Assembly: GCF_041080675.1 (NCBI RefSeq) | Contig: NZ_CP163520.1 | Span: 5,952,001 to 6,016,000, forward strand | DNA: 64,000 nt | From: Streptomyces sp. cg36 | GTDB lineage: Bacteria; Actinomycetota; Actinomycetes; Streptomycetales; Streptomycetaceae | Direction: 5' to 3' | In this document: one piece after another, positions 8,985 to 17,846 of the stretch | Layout: every line of letters starts with the position of its first letter | Position numbering within the stretch: position 1 is the stretch's first letter | Notes under the pieces: model-generated | The model's input: only the letters and a program-made list of their open reading frames with translations | What the model was told of the DNA's origin: nothing | Database searches by the model: none | Translations under genes and position numbers: made by a program

Positions 8985-9923
8985 GTGCTTGATCCGCAGG
9001 GTTTGTACGAATGGGAGCCGAAGGGCCTCGCAGTCGTCGACATGGCGCTCGCGCAGGAGTCGGCCGGCCTGGTCATGCTGTACCACTTCGACGGATACAT
9101 CGACGCGGGTGAGACCGGCGAGCAGATCGTCGGAAAGCTGCTGGACACCCTGCCCCACCAGGTGGTGGCCCGCTTCGACCACGACAGACTGGTCGACTAC
9201 CGCGCGCGTCGGCCGCTGCTGACCTTCAAGCGGGACCGCTGGACGGAATTCGAGACCCCCGCCATCGAGGTGCGCCTGGTGCAGGACGCCACGGGCGCCC
9301 CCTTCCTGTTGATGTCCGGCCCCGAGCCGGACGTCGAGTGGGAGCGTTTCGCCGTCGCCGTGCGGCAGATCGTCGAGCGCCTCGGCGTACGGCTTTCGGT
9401 CAACTTCCACGGCATTCCGATGGGCGTCCCGCACACCCGCCCGGTCGGCATCACTCCGCACGGCAACCGCACCGACCTGATGCCGGGTCACCGCTCGCCC
9501 TTCGACGAGGCGCAGGTGCCCGGCAGCGCCGAGTCGTTGATCGAGTACCGGCTGATGGAGTCGGGCCACGACGTCCTCGGCGTCGCCACGCACGTCCCGC
9601 ACTATGTGGCGCGTTCCGCCTACCCGGACGCGGCGCTGACCGCCCTCGAAGCGATCACGGCCGCGACCGGCCTGGTGCTGCCGAGCGTCGCCCACGGATT
9701 GCGCACGGAGGCCCAGCGCACCCAGACGGAGATCGAGCGCCAGATCGGCGAGGGCGACGAGGAACTCGTCACCCTGGTGCAGGGCCTTGAGCACCAGTAC
9801 GACGCGATCGCGGGCGCCGAGACGCGCGGCAACCTCGTCGCCGAACCGGCCGACCTGCCGTCGGCGGACGAACTGGGCCGCGAGTTCGAGCGGTTCCTCG
9901 CGGAGCGCGAAGGGGACCTGTGA
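8985..9923 (+). CDS. PAC2-family protein
   Basis: The 312-residue protein matches the PAC2 family, named after proteasome assembly chaperone 2. It has the family's opening [20 protein letters not shown], the central [16 protein letters not shown] and [11 protein letters not shown] motifs, and [10 protein letters not shown]. Actinobacterial members have an added helical C-terminus with acidic and Glu-rich segments, also seen here. Function in bacteria is not established. The GTG start at 8985 is chosen because GAGGAG at 8971-8976 sits at proper spacing. coaE follows 36 bases later on the same strand and may be co-transcribed. Confidence 0.9.
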   Translation: MLDPQGLYEWEPKGLAVVDMALAQESAGLVMLYHFDGYIDAGETGEQIVGKLLDTLPHQVVARFDHDRLVDYRARRPLLTFKRDRWTEFETPAIEVRLVQDATGAPFLLMSGPEPDVEWERFAVAVRQIVERLGVRLSVNFHGIPMGVPHTRPVGITPHGNRTDLMPGHRSPFDEAQVPGSAESLIEYRLMESGHDVLGVATHVPHYVARSAYPDAALTALEAITAATGLVLPSVAHGLRTEAQRTQTEIERQIGEGDEELVTLVQGLEHQYDAIAGAETRGNLVAEPADLPSADELGREFERFLAEREGDL

Positions 9924-9959
9924 CCGTCGGCACGGGCGGCATCCCCTAGGCTGCCGCCC

Positions 9960-10562
9960 ATGCTGAAGGTGGGTCTGACCGGCGGAATCGGTGCCGGCAA
10001 GAGCGAAGTGTCGCGCATGCTCGTCTCGTACGGGGCGGTGCTGGTCGACGCCGACAAGATCGCCCGCGAGGTCGTCGAGCCGGGCACCGAGGGGCTTGCG
10101 GCGGTGGTCGAGGCGTTCGGCCCCGAGATCCTCACGCCCGAGGGCACGCTGGACCGTCCGGCCCTGGGGGCGATCGTCTTCGCCGACCAGCGGAAGCTGG
10201 CGGTCCTCAACGGCATCGTCCACCCCCTGGTCGGGGCCCGCTCGGCGGAGCTCGAAGGGCGGGCGGGCGCGGACGCGGTGGTGATCCACGACGTGCCCCT
10301 GCTGACGGAGAACGGTCTGGCACCCCTGTACGACCTGGTGATCGTGGTCGACGCGGCCCCGGCCACCCAGTTGGACCGGCTCGTCCGGCTGCGCGGCATG
10401 GCGCGGACCGAGGCGGAGGCCAGGATGGCCGCCCAGGCGACCCGTGAGCAGCGCCTGGCCGTAGCGGATCTGGTCATCGACAACGACGGCCCGCTGGAGG
10501 CGCTGGAGCCGCAGGTCAGAAAGGTCTGGGGCGAACTCGTGGAACGGGCTTCGGCGGGCTGA
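9960..10562 (+). CDS. coaE: dephospho-CoA kinase
   Basis: CoaE phosphorylates dephospho-CoA at the 3'-hydroxyl in the last step of coenzyme A synthesis. The 200-residue protein has Walker [12 protein letters not shown] at residues 6-16 and the [13 protein letters not shown] stretch that contacts substrate. [11 protein letters not shown] and the lid R-x-x-RL region (DRLVRLRGM) follow. Many actinobacterial homologues carry an extra C-terminal GrpB domain, but this one is the short form. The rpsA-coaE neighbourhood is conserved in Streptomyces. Confidence 0.97.
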   Translation: MLKVGLTGGIGAGKSEVSRMLVSYGAVLVDADKIAREVVEPGTEGLAAVVEAFGPEILTPEGTLDRPALGAIVFADQRKLAVLNGIVHPLVGARSAELEGRAGADAVVIHDVPLLTENGLAPLYDLVIVVDAAPATQLDRLVRLRGMARTEAEARMAAQATREQRLAVADLVIDNDGPLEALEPQVRKVWGELVERASAG

Positions 10563-10908
10563 GGCGAGAGGCGCCGGGGAAGCGGGAAGTCCCCGGCCGC
10601 GCGTTCGGCGGGGGCGCGGCCCTCACGCGCGCGTAGCTGAAGCGCTGTACCGCAAGGCCGGTCGGATCGTGCGCCTGCGGCCCTCACGCGCGCGTAGCCG
10701 AAGCCCGGAGCCGCGCTTGCCGCTCACGCGCGCGTAGCCGAAGTGGTCGCGGCAGCCCCCGGCCGTCCCGGGCGGTTCGTGTCCCTCTCGCGCGCGTAGC
10801 TGAAGCCCGAGGCGGCCCGCGCCCGCCCGCCCCCGCGCGCGTACGCGAACCGTATGAGTCGTCCGAAAAGTTCACCCCCGCCCACCCTCGCGGGATTACG
10901 ATCCCGGT
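10563..10908. repeat. interspersed direct-repeat cluster between coaE and the DUF3592 gene
   Basis: Four near-identical 23-24 base copies with core CACGCGCGCGTAGC(T/C)GAAG (the fourth has CTCG for CACG) begin at 10620, 10681, 10721 and 10783. A decayed fifth copy lies at about 10831-10850. They are separated by unrelated spacers of about 37, 16 and 39 bases. All copies face the same way and each contains an alternating CG tract. No supported gene lies in this interval. The spacers differ in length and sequence, but the set is too few and irregular for CRISPR. Confidence 0.7.
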
Positions 10909-11295
10909 GTGCTCTTCGTACTGGCGGGTTTCACGGCCTTCGGCGGCCTGGTGGCGCTGCTGGCCGGTGCGTACGGGCTGCGGGAGACCCGGCGGATCGC
11001 CGAGGCGGGCGGGCTCGCCTGGGCGCTGGTCAAACCGGCGCCGCCCGGATCCGGACGCCCGCTCCTGCAGTACGAGACGGCCGACGGGCGCGTCCTGGAG
11101 CTGCCGTCCCCGGTCCCCCCGACCCGCCGAGACCCGCTCACTCCGGGAGCCCGCGTCCACCTCTCGTACAACCCGGCCGATCCGCGCGACGTCATTCTGG
11201 TCGGGCGGGAACGCACCGGCCTGGACCGTGCGTTTGTAGCTGCGGGGGCGGCCGTACTGGCGGTGGGCCTGGTGCTGGCGGTCGCCACCGTGTGA
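10909..11295 (+). CDS. DUF3592-type membrane protein
   Basis: The 128-residue protein has a hydrophobic helix at each end (about residues 1-21 and 105-127). Between them is a small domain with the pattern GRPLLQYETADGRVLELPSP and HLSYNPADPRDVIL. This is the usual arrangement of DUF3592 proteins: two membrane helices around a beta-rich loop that resembles an OB fold. The role is unknown. The GTG start is chosen because it opens directly on the first helix. It probably lies outside the coaE transcript because a repeat cluster intervenes. Confidence 0.75.
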   Translation: MLFVLAGFTAFGGLVALLAGAYGLRETRRIAEAGGLAWALVKPAPPGSGRPLLQYETADGRVLELPSPVPPTRRDPLTPGARVHLSYNPADPRDVILVGRERTGLDRAFVAAGAAVLAVGLVLAVATV

Positions 11296-11387
11296 GGCTC
11301 GCGCGGCCCCGTCGCCGGGAGGATGAGTACGGAATAGGCGAACTGGGCAGTGCGTTGTCAACGCGCAGCGAGCGAAAGGACTCGATC

Positions 11388-11756
11388 GTGGCCGAAAGCA
11401 CTCCGGAGACGCACGTCATCGACTTCCGTGCGGCGGAACAGCTGCTGGCCGCCCGCGACCCCAGGGGCGCGGTCAAGCTGCTCGACTCGGTCATCGCCGC
11501 CCACCCCGAGAACACCGCGGCCCGTCTGCTGCGCGCCCGCGCGTTCTTCGCGGCGGCCCAACTGCGTTCGGCGGAGCTGGAGTTCCAGCTGGTCCTGGAG
11601 CGCGAGCCGGACAACGCGTTCGCGCACTTCGCCCTCGCCCGCACCTATGAGCGCGGTGCCCGCCCCGATCAGGCGCTGCGCCACTTCCGACTCGCCGCGG
11701 CCCTGGACCCCAAGCCCGAGTACCTGCAAGCGGCCAGGTTCGACACCGAGGCGTGA
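11388..11756 (+). CDS. tetratricopeptide repeat protein
   Basis: The 122-residue protein consists of about three TPR units (AAEQLLAARDPRGAVKLLDS, ARLLRARAFFAAAQLRSAE, AHFALARTYERGARPDQAL). Such repeats form helical pairs that bind other proteins. The GTG start follows CGAAAGGA at a good distance. No signal peptide is present, so it is cytoplasmic. The family is conserved beside coaE and uvrB in Streptomyces, but its partner is unknown. The stop codon lies inside the first of two nearly identical stem-loops. Confidence 0.85.
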   Translation: MAESTPETHVIDFRAAEQLLAARDPRGAVKLLDSVIAAHPENTAARLLRARAFFAAAQLRSAELEFQLVLEREPDNAFAHFALARTYERGARPDQALRHFRLAAALDPKPEYLQAARFDTEA

Positions 11757-11840
11757 GCCCCGCGCGCAGGGGCTGCGGGTCGATCGAGTACGGGATCAGT
11801 TCGCGGGGAACGTGAGCCCCGCGCGCGCAGGGGCTGCGGG
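11752..11840 (+). terminator. duplicated stem-loop, probable terminators
   Basis: Two copies of CGTGAGCCCCGCGCGC(GC)AGGGGCTGCGGG occur at 11752-11779 and 11811-11840. Each forms a hairpin AGCCCC/GGGGCT (11756-11774 and 11815-11835). The first overlaps the TPR stop codon and the second touches the end of the convergent DUF6343-like gene. The duplication suggests a mobile or recently copied terminator element. Confidence 0.55.
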
Positions 11841-11843
11841 CGC

Positions 11844-12104
11844 TCAGTGCCGCCGCGGCGGCTGGTACGGGGGCACGTCGCGGCCCGGCTGGTAGTGCGG
11901 CCCCTGATGGATGTGGTGGACGATCATGGCGAGATCGACCATGACCACCAGGGCGAGCGCGGCGCAGGCGGCCGTCCAGCCCGGCCTGCCCTCCAGGGCG
12001 AAGCCCGCCGTGCCGCCGAGGGCCCAGACCAGCCCCCACACGCTCAGCCAGAACCGCATCCGCAGCGGACTGCGCGCGGTCGTGGGTTCACTGCCAGTGC
12101 GCAT
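11844..12104 (-). CDS. small two-helix membrane protein (DUF6343-like)
   Basis: The protein has 86 residues if started at MRTGSEP (12104), which has a GGAAGAGG ribosome site eight bases upstream. Alternative starts add 2 or 11 residues. The conserved opening MRTGSEPTTARSPLRMRFWL resembles the DUF6343 family of Streptomyces. Two membrane helices follow (about 17-33 and 40-60), then a His/Pro/Tyr-rich tail (HHIHQGPHYQPGRDVPPYQPPRRH) that could bind metal. Function unknown. Confidence 0.65.
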   Translation of the reverse strand: MRTGSEPTTARSPLRMRFWLSVWGLVWALGGTAGFALEGRPGWTAACAALALVVMVDLAMIVHHIHQGPHYQPGRDVPPYQPPRRH

Positions 12105-12220
12105 GGCCATCGCCTCTTCCAGGGGAATATTACCCACCGGATGGCTTGATCAAGCTGTTCCGCACGGCGCCGCAGCCCGCTGCCCCGTCTGTCGGCGACC
12201 CGGCGCATAGGGTGACGCGC

Positions 12221-13138
12221 ATGGTGGACGAGGACGCGCTGTTGCCGTGGGGGGACGAGCTGCCCGAGGCGCTGCTCGACCTGGCGGTGCCGCACGAGGA
12301 CGTCAACGAACTGGTGCGCCTGGCGCGGCGGTTGCTCCGCGATCCCGAGTCCCGCGCACTCCTGGCGCGGTCGGTGGGCGCGCTGGTGCGGGACATCGGC
12401 GTGGTGGGGGCGCAGCAGGAACCACCGGCCGTCCCGGACGGGCTGGGGGAGGCCGGGCGGCTGTTCCCCGTCCTGGTCCTGCTCGGCTGCCTTCCGCATA
12501 CGCGCGCGTACCACCGGGGACGGGAGGTGCCCGCCGACATCGCCCGCCGCACGCTCGCCGACCTCGGGCGCCATCTGGCCGTCCACCGCCGCCGGCACGG
12601 GAACGCCGGCCTGGTGGCGCCGTACTGGCTGCGGTGGCACTTCCGGGGCGAGCTCTACCAGTTGGGAAGGCTCCAGTTCCAGCGGTCGCGGCTGGGGCGG
12701 CGCAGCGGTGAGGCGGTGCGCGATTCCGGGCTGCCGTTCGGCCCCGGCGATCCCTGCCTCAAGGTGCACGTCCCGGACTTCCGGGGGCCGTTGACGGCGG
12801 AGGCGTGCGACGCGTCGTTCGCGCTGGCCAGGGACTTCTTCGCGCGCCACTATCCCGACGAGCCCTATGAGATCGCCGTCTGCGACTCCTGGCTGCTGGA
12901 CGCGCAGCTGGCGCGGTACCTGCCCGCGGACTCCAACATCGTGCGCTTCCAGCGCAGGTTCACCCCGGCGTACCGGGCGACGGAGCCCGAGGACAGGACC
13001 GCCGTCTCGTTCGTCTTCGGGGACCCCGACCTGCCCGTGGAGACGCTGCTCCAGCGGACGGCGGTGGAGCGGGCCGTCGCGGGCCATCTGCTCGCGGGCG
13101 GACACTGGTACTGCGGCCACGGCTGGCTGGTGCTGTGA
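12221..13138 (+). CDS. acyltransferase-domain protein (NAT_N/GNAT_C type)
   Basis: The 305-residue protein has a helical N-terminal half (about 1-145) and a C-terminal half. The latter contains LGRLQFQRSRLG, HVPDFRGPLTAEACDASF, CDSWLLDAQLARYLPADSNIV and RRFTPAYRA. This is the layout of actinobacterial proteins annotated as acyltransferase-domain, an atypical GNAT-like C-domain preceded by NAT_N. The substrate is unknown. The ATG at 12221 is chosen over an upstream in-frame ATG (12146), because conservation is expected from DEDALLPWGDELP on. Confidence 0.7.
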   Translation: MVDEDALLPWGDELPEALLDLAVPHEDVNELVRLARRLLRDPESRALLARSVGALVRDIGVVGAQQEPPAVPDGLGEAGRLFPVLVLLGCLPHTRAYHRGREVPADIARRTLADLGRHLAVHRRRHGNAGLVAPYWLRWHFRGELYQLGRLQFQRSRLGRRSGEAVRDSGLPFGPGDPCLKVHVPDFRGPLTAEACDASFALARDFFARHYPDEPYEIAVCDSWLLDAQLARYLPADSNIVRFQRRFTPAYRATEPEDRTAVSFVFGDPDLPVETLLQRTAVERAVAGHLLAGGHWYCGHGWLVL

Positions 13139-13184
13139 CCGGGGTGCGCGGGCGGACCCGGTGCCCCAAGGCGTACCCGGACTC

Positions 13185-13586
13185 TCAGTGCACGAAGGTG
13201 TAGCTGCGCCACGGCAGCGTGTTCGGCGCGATGTTGTCGGAGAGCCGGCTGGGGATGTACTTCGGGTCCTTGCCGGAGCAGTCGGGCGTCCGGTACATGC
13301 GCACATCGACCAGGGTGTTGTTGAGGACGGCGGTGGCCCCCGCCGGGGCCGTGCGGTGGCAGCCCTTCACCGACGGGCTGCTGATCTTGACGATACGTTC
13401 CGCCGCCGTGGAGTACGAGAAGGTGCCGACCGCCGAGCGGCCGAGCGCGGAGCAGGCCCCAGTGCCGAGCACCAGGAGCGCGGCCCCGGCGGCGACGGCC
13501 AGCCGCCTGCGGGCGGACGCGTGCCGTGCCGACGCGGACGGGGACGGGGACGGGGACGGCGCGAGCTGGGACACAGGCACGGACAT
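13185..13586 (-). CDS. small secreted or lipoprotein-like protein
   Basis: The 133-residue protein starts at MSVPVSQL (ATG at 13586), with GAGGA at proper spacing. A Ser/Pro run (SPSPSPSASA) encoded by GGGGAC repeats precedes a basic stretch and a hydrophobic helix. That helix ends VLGTGACSALG, which is a lipobox-like cysteine site although not ideal. The mature part has four Cys (in GACS, KGCHRT, PDCSGKD) and ends PWRSYTFVH. No family recognised. A membrane-tethered small extracellular protein is the best inference. Confidence 0.6.
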   Translation of the reverse strand: MSVPVSQLAPSPSPSPSASARHASARRRLAVAAGAALLVLGTGACSALGRSAVGTFSYSTAAERIVKISSPSVKGCHRTAPAGATAVLNNTLVDVRMYRTPDCSGKDPKYIPSRLSDNIAPNTLPWRSYTFVH

Positions 13587-13827
13587 GGGCGGTCCTCGTC
13601 TGTACGGCGGTGGTGCGGCGGTCAGTACGGCCACCCTGCACGCGGATCGCCACCCCGGCATCCCGTGCGCGGCCGGGCGGGCGACGCCCCGCTCCCCGCT
13701 GTATGAGCCCCCATACCCCTCAGCGCACTTGTGTGGCCCGCACACATCCCCCACCCCGCTGCCCGCTGCCTAGCGTCTGGGGGCGGACAGATCACAGCCA
13801 GCTCGACCCAGGCAAGGGGGCCCGGAC

Positions 13828-15147
13828 GTGCGCAGCAGACACCGTGGGGGATGGAGAGCGGTACCGGCAGTGGCGGCGGCGGTGATCGGCGCGCTCCTGG
13901 CGACCGGAGGCACCGCCGGCGCCCGCACCACGGCCGCCCAGGCGACCGCCGCCGCCCCGCCCGCGTACCTCACCCAGGAGGCCGCCTACGGCGCCGGTAC
14001 GGTCACCAACGGCTGGGAGAGGGTCGAGCGCTACCGCGACACCACGCCCGGCTTCCAGGCGGCCGGTGCCGAGGGCTACGCGCCGGACGGCCGCGGCGAC
14101 CAGGACGGCGTCCGGGTGACCTACTTCGGCGGAGCGACCCGGCCCACCTCCGACCGCTTCCTGCTCTACTCGGCGCCCGGCTGGAACACCGGGGCCCGGA
14201 CCACGCCCGTCCTGCTCGTGCACGGCGCCAACGACACCGCCGACCGGGCCTGGGCGAACCCCGGGGAGTCCGGCGGGTACGGCTGCGGCGCGCTGTCGTG
14301 CCCCTCGACCGGGCTGATGCAGTACCTGGCGGCCCGGGGCCACCGCGTCTTCGCCATCGGCTTCGCCCACAAGCAGGGCGACAACCTGATGCAGGCCCAG
14401 GCCGTCGGCGACGCGGTCGCCCTGATCAGGGCCAAGCTGGGCGTGTCCCAGGTGGATCTGGTCGGCTGGAGCAAGGGAGAGGTCTCCACGCGCGCGTACG
14501 TGTCGTCGCTGAAGCCCGCCTGGGGCCGCGCCTACGCGGGCGACGTACGCAAACTGATCACCCTGGGCGGCCCCAACGGCGGCTACGACTACCCGTACGC
14601 GCACGGCTGGGCCCATGACTTCTCGATCTGGCCGGAGTGCGGAGGCAAGATCAACGCGCCCTCGCCGCACTCCCGGATGACCTGCTACGGCACGTACACG
14701 GCCCACCCCGAGTTCTCCATGACGCCCTCCGGCGGCTACGACGACTACCCGGGCCAGCGGCAGATGCTGGCCCGCTGGGACGGCGTGTACGGCGTCGACC
14801 AGAGCGCCCAGGACTGGTACACGACCTACTACGGCGGACAGGGCTTCTACACGGCCGGCGACGGCATCCAGAAGGCCATCGACGCGGGCTCGCTGGTCGT
14901 CCCGCTCCAGCGGGCCTCGGTCCCCGCCTCCGTCACGACGTACCTGCTCGCGGGCGGCACGCCGTCCGTCGTGGGCATCTTCAACGAGAACCGCGGCCCC
15001 AGCGACGGCGTGGTCTTCGTCTCCAGCGCGCTCGACTCCACCGGCATCGCCACCGTCGGCGGCAAGGCCACGGTGACGTCCGCCAACCACCTCGAACTCG
15101 GCTGGAACAGCGCCGCACAGGCCCAGGTCGCCTCCTGGCTCGCCTGA
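13828..15147 (+). CDS. secreted triacylglycerol-lipase-like alpha/beta-hydrolase
   Basis: The 439-residue protein has a signal peptide (about 1-32) and a long N-terminal region. The core has the oxyanion motif VLLVHGAND (about 128-136) and nucleophile elbow GWSKG with Ser215. The elbow departs from the usual GHSxG. A run of Tyr/Gly/Asp-rich segments (YYGGQGFYTAGDG) is followed by a C-terminal His in SANHLELGW. This fits secreted Streptomyces lipases/esterases of the alpha/beta class, with disulfides likely. The GTG start follows AAGGGGG. It is followed 48 bases later by two more hydrolase genes on the same strand. Confidence 0.75.
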   Translation: MRSRHRGGWRAVPAVAAAVIGALLATGGTAGARTTAAQATAAAPPAYLTQEAAYGAGTVTNGWERVERYRDTTPGFQAAGAEGYAPDGRGDQDGVRVTYFGGATRPTSDRFLLYSAPGWNTGARTTPVLLVHGANDTADRAWANPGESGGYGCGALSCPSTGLMQYLAARGHRVFAIGFAHKQGDNLMQAQAVGDAVALIRAKLGVSQVDLVGWSKGEVSTRAYVSSLKPAWGRAYAGDVRKLITLGGPNGGYDYPYAHGWAHDFSIWPECGGKINAPSPHSRMTCYGTYTAHPEFSMTPSGGYDDYPGQRQMLARWDGVYGVDQSAQDWYTTYYGGQGFYTAGDGIQKAIDAGSLVVPLQRASVPASVTTYLLAGGTPSVVGIFNENRGPSDGVVFVSSALDSTGIATVGGKATVTSANHLELGWNSAAQAQVASWLA

Positions 15148-15195
15148 CCCCGCCAGCCCGCCCCGTACCCGCCAGACGCCCCTAGGACGGCCCGT

Positions 15196-16245
15196 ATGAG
15201 CACGCTCACCGCCCGCCGGATAGAGACCGCCCGGCTCACCCAGCAGATCCTGGAGGACGCCTCCAAAGAGGCGGGCGAGACGGTCGTCTTCGTGCACGGC
15301 AACGTCTCGTCCGCCGCCTTCTGGCAGGACGCGATGCTCGCCCTGCCACGGCGCTACCGCCCGATCGCCGTCGACCTGCGCGGATTCGGCGGCACCGACC
15401 CGCTGCCGGTCGACGCGACCCGTGGACTGCGCGACTACGCCGACGACCTGGCGGCGCTCCTCGACGCGCTGCATGTGGAACGCGCACACTTCGTCGGCTG
15501 GTCCATGGGCGGCGGTGTGGTCCTGCAACACCTGCGGGACCGGCCGGGCACGGTGCGCTCGCTCACTCTGGTCAACCCCGTCTCCCCGTACGGCTTCGGG
15601 GGCACCCGGGGCGTGGAGGGATGGCTCAACTCCCCGGACGGCGCGGGCTCGGGCGGCGGCACCGCCAACCCCGACTTCGTACGGCTGCTCGCCGAGGGCG
15701 ACCGGGGCGAGGCGTCGCCGCTCTCGCCCCGCCGGGTGCTCGCCACCTGTTACGTCAAACCGCCGGTGCGGCCGGGGCGGGAGGACGAGTTCGTCGAGTC
15801 GATGCTGAGCACCCGGGTCGGCGACGACCACTACCCCGGTGACAGCCGACCCAGCGAGACCTGGCCGGGAACCGCCCCCGGCACGCGCGGGGTGCTCAAC
15901 TGCCTCGCCCCGACGCACTTCCGGCTCGACGACCTCCACGACGTGGTCGCGGCGCTGCCCGTGAAGCCGCCGGTGACCTGGGTGCGCGGCGCGGACGACG
16001 TGATCGTCTCCGACACCTCGCTGTTCGACCTCGCCCACCTTGGCGCGATCGGCGCGGTGCCCGGCTGGGACGGCACCCCGGCCCAGCCGATGGTCGCCCA
16101 GACACGGTACGTCCTGGGCCTTTACGCGCGCGTGGGCGGCAGGGTACGAGAGGTGACGGTGCCCGACGCCGGGCACGCGGTGCACGTCGAACAGCCCGGA
16201 GCGTTCGGCGCGGCCCTGCTGGAGACGCTTGCCGAGGGAGTCTGA
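15196..16245 (+). CDS. alpha/beta-fold hydrolase
   Basis: The 349-residue cytoplasmic enzyme has all landmarks of the fold: HGNVSS oxyanion region (about 35-40), DLRGFGGTD (60-68), nucleophile elbow GWSMGG with Ser103, acid in WVRGADDVI, and catalytic His in DAGHAVHVEQP. Sequence between the elbow and the acid is a cap domain of about 120 residues. The leaving group is not predictable. Its stop is seven bases before the start of the next gene, so the two are co-transcribed. Confidence 0.88.
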   Translation: MSTLTARRIETARLTQQILEDASKEAGETVVFVHGNVSSAAFWQDAMLALPRRYRPIAVDLRGFGGTDPLPVDATRGLRDYADDLAALLDALHVERAHFVGWSMGGGVVLQHLRDRPGTVRSLTLVNPVSPYGFGGTRGVEGWLNSPDGAGSGGGTANPDFVRLLAEGDRGEASPLSPRRVLATCYVKPPVRPGREDEFVESMLSTRVGDDHYPGDSRPSETWPGTAPGTRGVLNCLAPTHFRLDDLHDVVAALPVKPPVTWVRGADDVIVSDTSLFDLAHLGAIGAVPGWDGTPAQPMVAQTRYVLGLYARVGGRVREVTVPDAGHAVHVEQPGAFGAALLETLAEGV

Positions 16246-16252
16246 GGCGCCG

Positions 16253-17746
16253 ATGGAAGCGATGGGTACGAAGGTGTGCACGACCCGCAAGGGTGCGGTA
16301 CGCGGGCGGACCGGGAGCGACGGGGTGACGTCCTTCCTCGGCATCCCCTACGCCGCGCCACCCTTCGGCCCGCTGCGCTTTCGCGAACCGGCCCCGGCCG
16401 ACCCCTGGGAGGGCGTGCGGGACGCGCTGGAGCACGGTCCGTCCGCCCCCCGCGCCCCCTACGCGCCGCCCATGGACGTCCTCATCCCGGACGCCGACGG
16501 CGGTCAGGGCGAGGACTGCCTCAACCTCAGCCTCTGGACCCCGCACCCGGGGCCCGGCGGCGGGCTGCCGGTGCTGGTCTGGCTGCACGGCGGGGCGTTC
16601 TCCAACGGCTCCGGCGTGGGGCCGGCCTACGACGGCCGTGCCTTCGCGCGCGACGGCGTGGTGTGCGTGAACGTCAACTACCGGCTGGGCACGGACGGTT
16701 TCCTGCGGCTGCCCGGCCGGCCCGACAACCGCGGACTGCTCGACCAGATCGCCGCGCTGGAGTGGGTCCGCGACAACATCGAGGCGTTCGGCGGCGCCCC
16801 GGACCGGGTGACGGTGTTCGGGGAGTCGGCGGGCGGGATGAGCATCGGCGTGCTGCTCGCCCAGTCACGCGCGCGCGGGCTGTTCCACCAGGCGATCCTG
16901 CAGAGCGGCGCGGCCCACCACCACCTGCTCCCCGACACGGCCGACCTGATCACCGCCCGGCTGGCGGCGAAACTGGGCATCCGGGCCGACGGCGCGGACC
17001 TGGCGGACGCCTTCGCCGCCGTGCCCTTCGAGGCGCTGCTCCCGGCCCAGTCGGAGCTGCGCGCCGAGATGGGCGCCCGGCCGGACCCGGCGCTGTGGGG
17101 CGAGGCGGTGCTGAACATGATGCCGTTCGAGCCGGTCCTGGAATCCCTGCCGCTGCCGTCCGCCGACCGCGGGGTGCGGCTGCTGGCGGGCAGCAACCGG
17201 GAGGAGTACCGCCTCTTCCTCGTCCCCACCGAACGCCTCCACCTGCTCGGCGAGGCCAAGCTGCGCCGCACGGCGGCCGAGTACGGACTCGACCCGGACA
17301 AGGCGCTGCCCGTGTACGCCGGGAGCCGCCCGGGAGCCGCCCCCGGGGAACTGTTCGACGCGGTCGCGACCGACTGGTTCTACCGGATCCCCGCGATCCG
17401 CGCCGTCGAGTCGGTGCCCGGCTCGTACCTGTACGAGTTCGCCTGGCGCTCGCCGCAGTTCGGCGGGCTGCTGGGGGCCTGCCACGCCGTCGAGCTCGCC
17501 TTCGTCTTCGACAACCTGCGCGATCCCGTCTACACGCCGATGCTCGGCGCCGAGCCGCCCCAGGCCGTCGCGGACGCCGTGCACGGGGCGTGGGTGGCCT
17601 TCGCGACGACCGGTGACCCGGGCTGGGACGCGTACGGCCCGCAGACCCGGACGACGATGGTCTTCGGGGCCTCCCCGGACACCCCGGCCGAGGTCGTCCA
17701 GGACCCGCGTGCGGCGGAACGCGCCTTGTGGGAGGGGGTGCGCTGA
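16253..17746 (+). CDS. type-B carboxylesterase
   Basis: The protein has 497 residues from the ATG at 16253 (an in-frame ATG at 16229 would overlap the previous gene). Diagnostic type-B carboxylesterase sequences are present: GIPYAAPPFGPLRF near the start, EDCLNLSLWTP, the oxyanion VWLHGGAF, and the active-site FGESAGGMS with Ser192. The catalytic His is in the GACHAVELAFVF region. Enzymes of this class hydrolyse esters or amides of varied small molecules. Tight spacing with the upstream hydrolase suggests that they act on related substrates. Confidence 0.9.
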   Translation: MEAMGTKVCTTRKGAVRGRTGSDGVTSFLGIPYAAPPFGPLRFREPAPADPWEGVRDALEHGPSAPRAPYAPPMDVLIPDADGGQGEDCLNLSLWTPHPGPGGGLPVLVWLHGGAFSNGSGVGPAYDGRAFARDGVVCVNVNYRLGTDGFLRLPGRPDNRGLLDQIAALEWVRDNIEAFGGAPDRVTVFGESAGGMSIGVLLAQSRARGLFHQAILQSGAAHHHLLPDTADLITARLAAKLGIRADGADLADAFAAVPFEALLPAQSELRAEMGARPDPALWGEAVLNMMPFEPVLESLPLPSADRGVRLLAGSNREEYRLFLVPTERLHLLGEAKLRRTAAEYGLDPDKALPVYAGSRPGAAPGELFDAVATDWFYRIPAIRAVESVPGSYLYEFAWRSPQFGGLLGACHAVELAFVFDNLRDPVYTPMLGAEPPQAVADAVHGAWVAFATTGDPGWDAYGPQTRTTMVFGASPDTPAEVVQDPRAAERALWEGVR

Positions 17747-17846
17747 GGTCGCGGCGCCCGATTGTCGGACCCCGCCCGTAAGGTCGTGAGCAGTCGGGGA
17801 CCGAGCGCCGGTCCACGACCTCGCGACCGAGGGGAGGTGACCGGAC

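Noticed and set aside
10620..10850. CRISPR array
   Set aside because: Only four to five copies, spacers of unequal length, and no cas genes.
13535..13560. GGGGAC short tandem repeat as a regulatory repeat
   Set aside because: It lies in the coding region of the small lipoprotein-like gene and encodes its SPSPSPS run.
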